This document shows, in pieces, positions 43,630 to 54,100 of a DNA stretch of 64,000 nt. Source of the DNA: Macrostomum hystrix (lineage: Eukaryota > Platyhelminthes > Macrostomidae); NCBI GenBank assembly GCA_950097015.1, contig CATNEN010000038.1, positions 29,914,501 to 29,978,500 on the forward strand. The letters run 5' to 3'. The first letter of the stretch is position 1. Every line of letters begins with the position of its first letter. The notes beneath the pieces are model-generated. The model was not told the DNA's origin and searched no databases. It was given only the letters and a program-made list of their open reading frames with translations. Made by a program: the position numbers and the translations under genes.

Positions 43630-44784
43630 ATGGAGCAAGATCAAGAAGCCATAAGCGCAAGCGAATTTGAGAAGTTGCTAGAAGCAGTTACAGTGGATTT
43701 CTCGGACAATGAGAACACTGAGCCAGACAGAGTAGAGCAAGAGAACGGAGCCGGAAATGGCGAAGACGATATCATCCAAGCAATAATTGACGAACCAGAA
43801 GGACTCGAGGCGCCACTACGGCAAAGAACGCAGCCATCCATGGTCGGTCAACAACCGAGAGTGAACACCCAAAAGCGAGCCGCCACCACTATGCAAGATG
43901 AGATCGCGAACAAGAAGAGATTGCCGAGCTCTAGGCTACCGGTGTACCTCGACGCCACCACGCGGTTGAATCTGCTCCGGCAGCAGTCGATAGCACCGGT
44001 GGCAGCATTGGAAGCTGTTCAAGCTAAGACATCTGAAGCCGCCAGGGTCACCAAGGCAATTGAAGCTCCAAGCCAGGAACCAGGTCGGCGTGCTGCCGGA
44101 CGACGATGGATAACGCCGAAGCCGAGCCCTCAACCACGGCCACCGCCTAAGGGACGGCATATAGCGCCAAAGGCTAACAAGGTACCGATCCAGTACCAGT
44201 ACCGGACGGACTTTCAGCAACAGCCGCAGTCATCGCAGCCACAGTCGTCGCAGCAGCAGCAGCCACCGCCACAGCCATCACGGAAGCAGCCCCAGCCGCA
44301 GCAATCGCAGCAGCCGCAGCCGCCGCAGCAGCAGCAGCCGTTGCAGCAAGAGCGGCAGTTCCAGCAGTCGCCTCAGCCGCAGCCGAACTCGGATATGGAA
44401 GAAGACATCGAAATGGAGCCGGCGGAGAGCCAAGAAGAATTCGCCCGAGCGATGGCTGAAATTCCGAAGGCCCAACATGAACACTACACGCGGCTAATTC
44501 GTCACATGAAAGGATATGTCCTGGACGCCAGGTTGTACAATAATGACCGGCGGTACCCACAGCGCGCCGCAATTTATTCTGCTATGCGGGTACTGTGCGA
44601 CAAATTCGCCAGAGGATACTGCATTACCGCCTGGAAGAGGGCCGTGCATTATGCTAGGAAGGTAATCAACCGCAGCCCCTTGCCGGTGAATCGCATCCCC
44701 CTCAACATTGAGTTGAGGTGGATGGCGAGCACAGTCGGTTGGCCCCGCAACGAAAGACTGCCTACCGAGTGCTATTTCTCTTAA
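43630..44784 (+). CDS. ORF3 of the gypsy element, unknown function
   Basis: 384 residues, in the position where envelope genes sit in errantivirus-like elements. It has no signal peptide, no transmembrane segment and no Cys pattern of an envelope. Parts: acidic N-terminus (~1-65); a basic Pro/Arg region (~90-185); a Gln/Pro-rich tract (~190-255); an acidic linker; and a C-terminal ~110-residue apparently folded basic domain (EEFARAMAEIPKAQHEHY, YPQRAAIYSAMRVLCDKFAR, AWKRAVHYARKVIN). The ATG at 43630 has an A at -3. It ends at TAA 130 bp before the 3' LTR. It was not recognised as any known family; a nucleic-acid-binding or regulatory role is only a guess from composition. Confidence 0.85.
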   Translation: MEQDQEAISASEFEKLLEAVTVDFSDNENTEPDRVEQENGAGNGEDDIIQAIIDEPEGLEAPLRQRTQPSMVGQQPRVNTQKRAATTMQDEIANKKRLPSSRLPVYLDATTRLNLLRQQSIAPVAALEAVQAKTSEAARVTKAIEAPSQEPGRRAAGRRWITPKPSPQPRPPPKGRHIAPKANKVPIQYQYRTDFQQQPQSSQPQSSQQQQPPPQPSRKQPQPQQSQQPQPPQQQQPLQQERQFQQSPQPQPNSDMEEDIEMEPAESQEEFARAMAEIPKAQHEHYTRLIRHMKGYVLDARLYNNDRRYPQRAAIYSAMRVLCDKFARGYCITAWKRAVHYARKVINRSPLPVNRIPLNIELRWMASTVGWPRNERLPTECYFS

Positions 44785-44899
44785 AAGGACAATTTAACCG
44801 TTTTTATTTTGCTTTTTGTCACGCGTTGTGTGCCTGATATTTGTACTTTCTACTTTTTATAAATTTTGTCACGCGTTTTACTTATTCAAAAATTTATAT

Positions 44900-44912
44900 A
44901 GGGGAAGCCAGT
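44900..44912 (+). promoter_or_regulatory. Polypurine tract
   Basis: AGGGGAAGCCAGT directly before the 3' LTR. The purine run is short and separated from the LTR by five bases. Two further copies of TTAGGGGAAGCCAG lie inside pol at about 42915 and 42970. Confidence 0.55.
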
Positions 44913-45706
44913 TGAGGCAGGCCCAAATTTATCGTATATTGCTAACTTGAATTACCGCCAAATGTTTTCCTCGATCTTTTTGTCTTTGTTTTACTATGCT
45001 TTGTCATCCACCTCAATTCTTAGTATAAATACAAGCGCATTTTAGCCCTCGAAAAACCCAACCGGTGCCCCGTGCCCAGTTCGGAGAGCAAAAAGGAGAA
45101 TAAATCTCAAAGTGTTTTTCAATTATTTTAGAAAGGAGAAAAGCAGGTCCGTGTTAATACACAAGCCAGGAATATTCGAAAGAATAAAGAAAGGAATAGT
45201 CATAAAAAGCAGTGGAGTGTAAAACTAAAGAGCAGAAGGGTAAATCCCGATTGGTGGAAAAGCACTGTGTGCAAAGTTGGGCAACTTCAGTCCATTGGAA
45301 GCCTTGAAAGACTGGGAACAAACCAGAGAGCCAGACAGTTGTGAGTAAGTAGAGGAGAGGAAGAAGTGTCTTGCCGCTCGGACACTCGTGAGAACGCTAC
45401 CAAATTTTTGGAAGGAAAGCAGCCTATCTGGCCAAGTTAAACAATATATGCATATGCAATAAGAGGATACATAGCTAGCCTATGAAGAATAACTAAGTCA
45501 TAGACAAGGGAAATTAAGAGTTATTTCAAAGGGTAATCCAAGGTGTGAAATAAGCAATTGTTAATATTTAATAAAAGAGTATCGGTGATATTTAAACCCA
45601 AAGAGGAGAGAGCCTACGACAACTTAGTGGCAGCTGTAAGATATTAGTAAGGAGCCCTACATCAATTTGGTGAAAGCAGTGGGATTTAAGAAGTAGGCCT
45701 ACGACA
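44913..45706 (+). repeat. 3' LTR
   Basis: 794 bp, identical by eye to the 5' LTR, followed by TTAG. Confidence 0.95.
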
Positions 45707-46145
45707 TTAGTTCTTATCAATTACATATACTTTCGTTAATAAAATTCATTTTTTTCGATGTTAAAATAATTTTTAAAAAAATCGGCACTTTGATTGAGTA
45801 ATGATTAACAATAATTCTAATTCTAAATATTCTAATTAATTTTTATCAGTTACATACAGTTTCGTTAATAAATTTCGTTCTTTTCATGCTGAAAGATTAA
45901 ATAAAAAGCAGCACTTTTATTGAGTAAATATTCTTCGCATTAGTTCTAATTCTAAAAAATTCAAATTACTCGTAGTTCTTATCAATTACATATAGTTTCG
46001 TTAATAACTTTCGTTTTTTCCGATGTTAAAAAATTTATTTAAAAAAAATCAGCACTCTGATTGAGTAATGATTATCAATAATTCTAATTCTAAATATTCA
46101 AATTATTTTTTATCAGTTACATACAGTTTCGTTTAGAAATTTCTT
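45707..46145. repeat. ~125-bp satellite with alternating monomers
   Basis: Three and a half copies of a unit containing CAATTACATATAGTTTCGTT. Two monomer types alternate: one with CGATGTTAAAA and GATTGAGTAATGATTA, one with CATGCTGAAAGATTAAAT and TATTGAGTAAATATTC. Together with 36743-36863 this makes an array split by the gypsy element. Confidence 0.85.
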
Positions 46146-47220
46146 TCTTTTCTATGTCTAGAAAATCAGGACCTTGATTGTCTATCCGCCTTGATAATAC
46201 AGTTGTCAACTATAAAGCGTTATGACAGGTATGTTATGTTACGAGTTTGTCAATGTCAAAACTGAATTATTTAGATTGCTGCAATAAAACCACAGAAGAA
46301 CAACTGTCAAGTTTAATTTGTGGTTAGTAAAATTTACATTTTTATGCTATGTTTTCGTCAGCTGCATTAGAAAAAAAGTAGAAAAAAATATTCAACTAAT
46401 CGCGTTGAAAATCCAGAACACTGGCAAAAGATTTTCCGCTCTATCCGATGAAACCACTTCCCGAGGAACAAAATATCGGCACATGCGTCGAGATATTCAA
46501 CGATTGTCTGGTGACAAGAACCACAATTTTTTGCTAACTATAATAAATATCATCATGCACTTTTGTCGGCTATAATTTTTAACTATGATAAAATGATACT
46601 TTCAACTATTTTTGATTGACAAAACACTTTTTTCAATTTGTGAGCTAATCTGGATTCACCATAGAAGTACAGAGCAATATGTTAGCTATCCTTGTCACCA
46701 GGGTTTTCGACAAGAATCGTTAATTATCTCAACGATGCTGACTCGGATTGCTTTTGAAATTTAGTACATCGTAAAGGGAAGAAAATTTTGATTGCAACAT
46801 GGTGGACTTACACGAAAATCGGTCATTCTGCTTGGGAGCTATCGTGACGTAGGCAGTGGGTATTTGAAATACATCTGTGCATGCAGGTCTTTCCCCCAGC
46901 GGGAATAGCCCGGACTTCGCTCGTAGTATTAACAGCATGGCTCAACTTTCAAAAGTCCAAAGTGATCTGCATTGTCGTTAATCTACGCCATGTCACATGG
47001 CGCAGTTGATTTGCAATGAATCAAAGAAGGGAATTATAACTAAAAAAGACAGGTGTCTCGGTCTAATGATGTCGGCTTTTGTACTCATAAGTTCTCGAAT
47101 CGTAATTTTCAAGACTTAGAGTATGCTTTTTGCTTATTTTAATTTTAAAGTCCACAAATATTACAAAGCTAACAGACATTTTTTGCGCATTAAAAATTAA
47201 AAAAATGATGCGAAAATTGC
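46146..47220. other. No gene recognised
   Basis: AT-rich intergenic. An 85-codon frame at 46318-46575 starts on TTG and has no recognisable features; I do not call it. Confidence 0.5.
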
Positions 47221-47228
47221 TATTTAAA
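47221..47228 (+). promoter_or_regulatory. TATA-like box of the lectin gene
   Basis: TATTTAAA 51 bp before the ATG. Confidence 0.4.
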
Positions 47229-47278
47229 CATTGACATCGACTTCACCGAAGTTTCTCAATCCACAGAAGACATCCACC

Positions 47279-48019
47279 ATGCTTATTTTCTTGGTCCTCT
47301 TCACCGTATTTTGCAGCCAACTGGTTGTGCTGCCTGTCAGCGCCCTCTGTCCCTCACAATTCAAACTGGAGGCAGGCAGGTGCGTGTTTGTAAGCCCGGC
47401 TCAGAGCCACACCTGGTGCTCGGCTAATCGACAATGCGCAGCCATCGGAGGCGAGCTGCTCAACTCGTACAACTCGCTGAAGCTGCTGAGTAGTATGCCG
47501 AGTGTCACTGGCTGCTCTTGTAGACTGTGGGTCGGACTCAGCGACCTGCCTGATGAACGAGGCGTGAGCAAGGAAGGATGGCAACAGATCAACGACAATG
47601 GTGTTCTTCCAATAGACAACTCATTATGGTTCAGTGGTATGCCTAACAACAACGGCAATCAGGACTGTGGGGTAACAGCGCCTGCCAACCTAAAGCTCAT
47701 TGACATGCACTGCTCCTCGCAACGTGGATTCGTGTGCGAATTCGAACCAGCGACTGTGCCTGCCCGCATTACTCGCTACTGGCAGCGGACTCCGTTCAAG
47801 CGCACGAGCTACAATCCAAGCACAAAGTACTGCTATACGGATCTGTATGGTGTTAGCAATGCAATCAGATGCGTGGCAGCTGCGGTGAGTCGAGGCACCA
47901 GCCGACATGTTCTGTACAACCGCAAGCTGAGAATCTGTCGCCTACTGCTGTTTAGTGATGCTCAGGTTGAGCAAGAAATTGAGAACAGCATCGAATGGAT
48001 GAAGTTTAGCGTTAACTGA
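47279..48019 (+). CDS. Secreted C-type lectin with C-terminal PAN-like module
   Basis: 246 residues. The ATG at 47279 (CCACCATGC) gives a signal peptide (MLIFLVLFTVFCSQLVVLPVSA); the longer frame upstream lacks an ATG. Residues ~24-155 form a C-type lectin domain: CPSQFKLEAGRCVFV, WCSANRQCAAIGGELL, LWVGLSDL, LWFSGMPNNNGNQDC and CSSQRGFVCEFE, with the six Cys of the long form. The EPN/QPD sugar-specificity motif is not canonical (MPN). A ~75-residue tail with YCYTDLYGVS, IRCVAAA and LRICRLLLFSD resembles a PAN/apple-type module. A strong donor-like GCG|GTGAGT at 47883 could splice to the exon-like piece at 48662-48733, giving an alternative end. Likely an extracellular recognition protein. Confidence 0.85.
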   Translation: MLIFLVLFTVFCSQLVVLPVSALCPSQFKLEAGRCVFVSPAQSHTWCSANRQCAAIGGELLNSYNSLKLLSSMPSVTGCSCRLWVGLSDLPDERGVSKEGWQQINDNGVLPIDNSLWFSGMPNNNGNQDCGVTAPANLKLIDMHCSSQRGFVCEFEPATVPARITRYWQRTPFKRTSYNPSTKYCYTDLYGVSNAIRCVAAAVSRGTSRHVLYNRKLRICRLLLFSDAQVEQEIENSIEWMKFSVN

Positions 48020-48605
48020 CGCATGATTTCTGAGCCTGTACATTCATTTATGGATGCAAGCTCCGATGATATGATATTGATTGTTCTAAAAATTCTATTT
48101 CATGAAAAACATACAATTTGCTTTTATTCAAGCAATGCCGTCGTACTACTTACAAGTAGCTAGCAAAATCTAGCGAGCAACAAAAAGCTTACATTATAAA
48201 CTCGCAATAATCGCAAGCCAAATAGCAGCTATTAGTGCTCAGAACGGATCAAACCTGATTCACTGAAACGTTCATCGGTACTGCTACCGATAGTCATTTC
48301 CTCTCTAAGCCTAAAGTTTTAACATGCTACGAAAAACACTTATAGGTACTTCAAATATGCAGGACATGACGATACCATGCAGTTCCTGCAAATCATCAAA
48401 TGCTAGAAAAAGCAGAATAATCGACTGCCTGGTTCTGAACATTAGCGACTATAACTTTATATCTACATCGATGGTCTCAGATTTGTTTTGAAATGCAACT
48501 CATGTTTTTATATTGATGTGGATTATTCCAAAAATAGTTGGCTGTCCATTGGTTATCCATTGCTCATTAGAATCATCTTGACGCGCACAGCGAGATGACT
48601 TGACT
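48020..48605. other. No gene recognised
   Basis: Sequence between the lectin stop and the PAN-like relic; no polyadenylation signal close to the stop was seen. Confidence 0.45.
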
Positions 48606-49656
48606 GATTACCTGGTCGACAGGGTGCAAATTACCCAGAGCATTAGTGGAGTGTGCATTTCAGGCTAGTGAGAACAACCAGGCTATCGTGTTGTGCCGCA
48701 TTGCAGCAAACACCAGCCTGTCTCTGCTCTTCGTGAGTTACGTGGATTCTAATCTGAACTTGCTAATAATAATAACAATAATAACTGCAGGAGGGCTGCG
48801 GGCAATGGCAAACCTTTAATGATACGAGACACGCAGCAGAGAAGATGCTGTTCTGCCATTCCACTGACTCATGAGCACACACGCACACTGATACCGTACG
48901 CAGGCACACGCTCACACAGGTGTGTAAATCTGCCCTGACTTTCTCATCGCTAATGAAATGTTGCCTGTCGCGGAATCGTTAGACCGGTCTGCCACTCACC
49001 CCCATGTGAGCTTGTTTAATTTAATTTAATTTTTTCCATCTAATTATTAAGCAAAAATTAAAAATTTTCACGCAAGGCGTCTTGACCTTCTTGGATCACA
49101 CTGTTGCTGGCGGACATTCCAGCACAGGTGGACTTCTACCGAAACTGGGCGGACTATCTGTCTATCTGACTATCTGGCGATTCATCAGCTGACTCGAACC
49201 GGAGACAGGAGGGTGAGGTGGGAGATAAGCTCTTAAAACGGCAGCTGGTGGTGGTGGAAGAACTCCGCTTTCATTGTTGAAGACTCGAGTCAGGGCTATC
49301 GAGTCACGGTCGGGGACCAGGAGGTCAGTCGATCCAATGTCATGCAGTGCTCAAGCAGCTCTTTGCAGCACATGAACAAACAAAAATTTTCAACTCCGGA
49401 CAAAGACCAAGATTACAACGGTGCTGTCAGCTGTGCAGGTCTGTACCAGAGTGGCTGGTGGTTCAAAAGCTGCTTCTGTTTCAACCCGAATGGCAAATAC
49501 TTCACGCCGCCAGTGGCACTGGACTTGCCTACCAACGGGAAGGCTAATCATGGAATTTCATTTTCCGCTTCGGCTTCTCCAAATTCGAATTCGTATCCTC
49601 TGAACTATGCACATTCGATGAAGACTTTTGAGAGCATGCTCATGGACTTTTGTTAA
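48606..49656 (+). pseudogene. Decayed PAN-like / fibrinogen-related (FReD) gene remnant
   Basis: 48606-48735 encodes CKLPRALVECAFQASENNQ ... CRIAANTSLSLLF, a PAN-like module like that of the lectin upstream; 48662-48733 is also neatly bounded by TTTCAG and GTGAGT. After a SINE insertion, 49095-49656 encodes a fibrinogen C-terminal domain: QVDFYRNWADY, IHQLTRTGDRRV, SSQGYRVTVGD, KFSTPDKDQD, and GWWFKSCFCFNPNGKYF with its Cys and Trp pattern. It is broken by a TGA plus a ~15-residue gap after ADYLSI and an in-frame TAA before NGSWWWW, unless very short introns are spliced. Without the SINE, lectin, PAN and FReD would form one gene. Confidence 0.6.
48785..49012 (-). mobile_element. tRNA-derived SINE, family 2, copy 2
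   Basis: Minus-strand reading: head GGGGTGAGTGGCAGACCGG, a shortened tRNA-like part lacking the B-box, the shared body (GCGATGAGAAAGTCAGGGCA) and a 3' TTATTATTG simple-repeat tail. It sits inside the PAN/FReD remnant. Confidence 0.75.
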
Positions 49657-50317
49657 ATCTAGAGCTTCTAGAGCTAATCTCAAGTATAAATCTTGAAGAG
49701 AACCTAAAGGAACGAGTTATCTCTTTTTCAATTGTCCTAATTTTCTCTTCGTTTAAAACCTTTTTTCTAAACATAGCATACAATCACATGTGAATTACGA
49801 GCGTATTAGCCTTTACGATAGTGTTACTTAAGACATGCGTTGACAAAATTTATTACAACAAAATCGTATTTGTTTTGCTCGATTTTATTTGCAACAGAGG
49901 TAACAGACATGCATTAGTAAGGTGTGACGATATCGGGGCTTAGCCCAAAATAACGAAGGCGAGGCTGTGTAGCGGTAGCACTTTTATTTGACACAATAGA
50001 ACGATGTCGGTAAAACACCGGCGATGATAGCTTCTAGTTTATTATTGATATGATTGTACTGATAGTGGTTCCGTTATCAGTCGGACCGCAATGGCAGTAT
50101 TGGGAATGCACTAGACGGCTATGCAACAAAATAGGTAACTATTATAAATTTAGCAGGATAACGAGCGGCGAGGATATCAATGTAGGGAGGCTGTCAGAGC
50201 TAGGCGAGAATCCAAATGGCGATGATACCGAGCAATGAACCGAGGCGAGAGAAAGGGTGACGATGAAGCGGACTGTGGCGGTGGCGTGATCGAGCAGTGG
50301 CAAAACTTCTGGCTGAT
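49657..50317. other. Possible LTR remnant, otherwise nothing recognised
   Basis: Read on the minus strand, about 49915-50280 has LTR-like features (AATAATAAACTAG, an end in ATCGTCACACC), but no partner LTR or internal region is present. Confidence 0.25.
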
Positions 50318-51117
50318 GGCGTGGGTGAGATGCACCCCTAATGCTGAGCCTCTTTTACATTTGGGTTGCGAAAGGTGCCTCGCGCGGCCAATTCCCTAAG
50401 AAAATTCTAAGAATATAATACCCGAACCTGCAGCAAGTGTAAAAGTACATTTAGAAATGCGTCACAGATTAAATTTATCATAAACGTAACTAAAGAGTTG
50501 CGACGAGTGGAGGGGACAAACGAATCTTTAATCCCATCTAATTGCACCTATAATGCGTATCTGATTGAGACATTTGGAAGGGATTAAAGTTCTAAATTTA
50601 GCCAATCTAAATTCCCATGAGGCCCGGGCTGGTGGAGATATAATTTGCATTATCCATTGCAGACTCCCTCAAGGCATGCGGGCGCAGGCGATGTCAATAG
50701 AGCTCAAGGCTTATCTGCTCAACGACTGAGTAGGATATTTCGAGGTTTAAAAATAGCCGAATAGACTCCGAGACGAGCTTTATCGATCGTCACTCAGCTA
50801 TTTATTTTTTTTAAGATAAAAAATCGCAGTCAAAAGCTGCTGGCATAGCTACAGATATTTTACATACAATTTTTATGTGAATTTCGTTGGATACAAAATT
50901 ATAGCATAAATAATAACAGATTTGTTTAAAAGTACAAAAGATTGTTTCTTATTTTCGACATACGAAGTAGATGTCTACGCTCTGTAAAATCTACTACTAA
51001 ATAATAGTATATGACCAGCAACCAAGAAGATCACGGTTTAAAGCCCTTAGAAGAAGAATAATTTAAAATACGGAATTTCACTACTCACCTTTTTCTTACT
51101 TGATATCTCTTCGATAA
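50318..51117 (+). repeat. Segment A of the composite repeat (E2)
   Basis: Inverted match of 30301-31144 with few differences. Non-coding as far as can be seen. Confidence 0.7.
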
Positions 51118-54100
51118 ATCAGCTACCCCTATGATATATCCCTCGGCAAAGCATGCTACCCCTTCGATAATTCATGCTACCCTTCGAAAATTCATGCTAC
51201 CCTTCGATAATTCATGCTACCCCTTCGATAATTCATGCTACCCTTCGATAATTCATGCTAGCCCTTCGATAATTCATGCTACCCTTCGATAATTCATGCT
51301 AGCCCTTCTATAATTAATGCTACTCTTCGATAATTCATGCTACCCTTCGATAATTCATGCTACCCCTTCTATAATTCATGCTACCCCTTCGATAATTCAT
51401 GCTACCCTTCGATAATTCATGCTACCCTTCGATAATTCATGCTACCCCTTCTATAATTCATGCTACCCCTTCGATAATTCATGCTACCCCTTCGATAATT
51501 CATGCTACGCCTTCGATAATTCATGCTACGCCTTCGATATTTCATGCTACCCCTTCGATAATTCATGCTACCCATTCGATAATTCATGCTACCCTTCGAT
51601 AATTCATGCTGCCCCTTCGATAATTCATGCTACCCTTCGATAATTCATGCTAGCCCTTCGATAATTCATGCTACCCTTCGATAATTCATGCTAGCCCTTC
51701 GATAATTCATGCTAGCCCTTCGATAATTCATGCTACCCTTCGATAATTCATGCTAGCCCTTCGATAATTCATGCTAGCCCATCGATAATTCATGCTACCC
51801 CTTCTATAATTCATGCTAGCCCTTCGATAATTCATGCTACCCCTTCGATAATTCATGCTAGCCCTTCGATAATTCATGCTAGCCCATCGATAATTCATGC
51901 TAGCCCATCGATAATTCATGCTAGCCCTTCGATAATTCATGCTAGCCCTTCGATAATTCATGCTACCCCTTCTATAATTCATGCTACCCTTCGATAATTC
52001 ATGCTACCCTTCGATAATTCATGCTACCCCTTCGATAATTCATGCTACCCCTTCGATAATTCATGCTAGCCCATCGATAATTCATGCTAGCCCTTCGATA
52101 ATTCATGCTAGCCCTTCTATAATTCATGCTACCCCTTCGATAATTCATGCTACCCCTTCGATAATTCATGCTACCCCTTCTATAATTCATGCTAGCCCTT
52201 CGATAATTCATGCTAGCCCTTCTATAATTCATGCTAGCCCTTCGATAATTCATGCTACCCCTTCGATAATTCATGCTAGCCCTTCGATAATTCATGCTAG
52301 CCCATCGATAATTCATGCTAGCCCATCGATAATTCATGCTAGCCCTTCGATAATTCATGCTAGCCCTTCGATAATTCATGCTACCCCTTCTATAATTCAT
52401 GCTACCCTTCGATAATTCATGCTACCCTTCGATAATTCATGCTACCCCTTCGATAATTCATGCTACCCTTCTATAATTCATGCTACCCCTTCGATAATTC
52501 ATGCTACCCTTCGATAATTCATGCTACCCCTTCGATAATTCATGCTAGCCCTTCGATAATTCATGCTAGCCCATCGATAATTCATGCTAGCCCTTCGATA
52601 ATTCATGCTAGCCCTTCGATAATTCATGCTAGCCCTTCTATAATTCATGCTACCCCTTCGATAATTCATGCTACCCTTCGATAATTCATGCTACCCCTTC
52701 GATAATTCATGCTACCCTTCGATAATTCATGCTAGCCCTTCGATAATTCATGCTACCCTTCGATAATTCATGCTACCCCTTCTATAATTCATGCTACCCT
52801 TCGATAATTCATGCTACCCTTCGATAATTCATGCTACCCCTTCGATAATTCATGCTAGCCCTTCGATAATTCATGCTAGCCCTTCTATAATTCATGCTAC
52901 CCCTTCGATAATTCATGCTACCCCTTCTATAATTCATGCTACCCTTCGATAATTCATGCTACCCCTTCGATAATTCATGCTACCCTTCGATAATTCATGC
53001 TACCCCTTCGATAATTCATGCTACCCCTTCGATAATTCATGCTACCCCTTCGATAATTCATGCTAGCCCTTCGATAATTCATGCTACCCCTTCGATAATT
53101 CATGCTACCCCTTCTATAATTCATGCTAGCCCTTCGATAATTCATGCTACCCCTTCGATAATTCATGCTAGCCCTTCGATAATTCATGCTAGCCCATCGA
53201 TAATTCATGCTAGCCCATCGATAATTCATGCTAGCCCTTCGATAATTCATGCTAGCCCTTCGATAATTCATGCTACCCCTTCTATAATTCATGCTACCCT
53301 TCGATAATTCATGCTACCCTTCGATAATTCATGCTACCCCTTCGATAATTCATGCTACCCTTCGATAATTCATGCTAGCCCTTCGATAATTCATGCTAGC
53401 CCTTCTATAATTCATGCTACCCCTTCGATAATTCATGCTAGCCCTTCGATAATTCATGCTAGCCCATCGATAATTCATGCTAGCCCTTCGATAATTCATG
53501 CTAGCCCTTCGATAATTCATGCTAGCCCTTCGATAATTCATGCTAGCCCTTCTATAATTCATGCTACCCCTTCGATAATTCATGCTACCCTTCGATAATT
53601 CATGCTACCCCTTCGATAATTCATGCTACCCTTCGATAATTCATGCTAGCCCTTCGATAATTCATGCTACCCTTCGATAATTCATGCTAGCCCTTCTATG
53701 ATTCATGCTACTCTTCGATAATTCATGCTACCCTTCGATAATTCATGCTACCCCTTCTATAATTCATGCTACCCTTCGATAATTCATGCTACCCTTCGAT
53801 AATTCATGCTACCCCTTCGATAATTCATGCTACCCCTTCGATAATTCATGCTAGCCCATCGATAATTCATGCTAGCCCTTCGATAATTCATGCTAGCCCT
53901 TCGATAATTCATGCTAGCCCTTCTATAATTCATGCTACCCTTCGATAATTCATGCTAGCCCTTCGATAATTCATGCTACCCCTTCGATAATTCATGCTAC
54001 CCTTCGATAATTCATGCTACCCCTTCGATAATTCATGCTACCCTTCGATAATTCATGCTAGCCCTTCGATAATTCATGCTACCCTTCGATAATTCATGCT

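Larger units (their letters stand above)
36864..45706 (+). mobile_element. Complete Ty3/gypsy LTR retrotransposon
   Basis: 8,843 bp: two 794-bp LTRs beginning TG and ending CA, a PBS, gag, pol (PR-RT-RH-IN), a third ORF and a purine tract. Target duplication TTAG at 36860-36863 and 45707-45710. The LTRs look identical by eye and all ORFs are open, so the insertion is recent and perhaps still active. Confidence 0.97.

Noticed and set aside
43630-44784. ORF3 as an envelope gene
   Set aside because: It has the right position but no signal peptide, no transmembrane helix, no Cys pattern and strongly low-complexity composition.
46318-46575. 85-codon ORF
   Set aside because: TTG start, AT-rich composition, no domain or neighbour support.
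50318-50323. GGCGTG as a simple target-site duplication of E2
   Set aside because: The same hexamer is present once at the internal F/A junction of E1, so it may be element sequence rather than a duplicated target; kept only as a hint.
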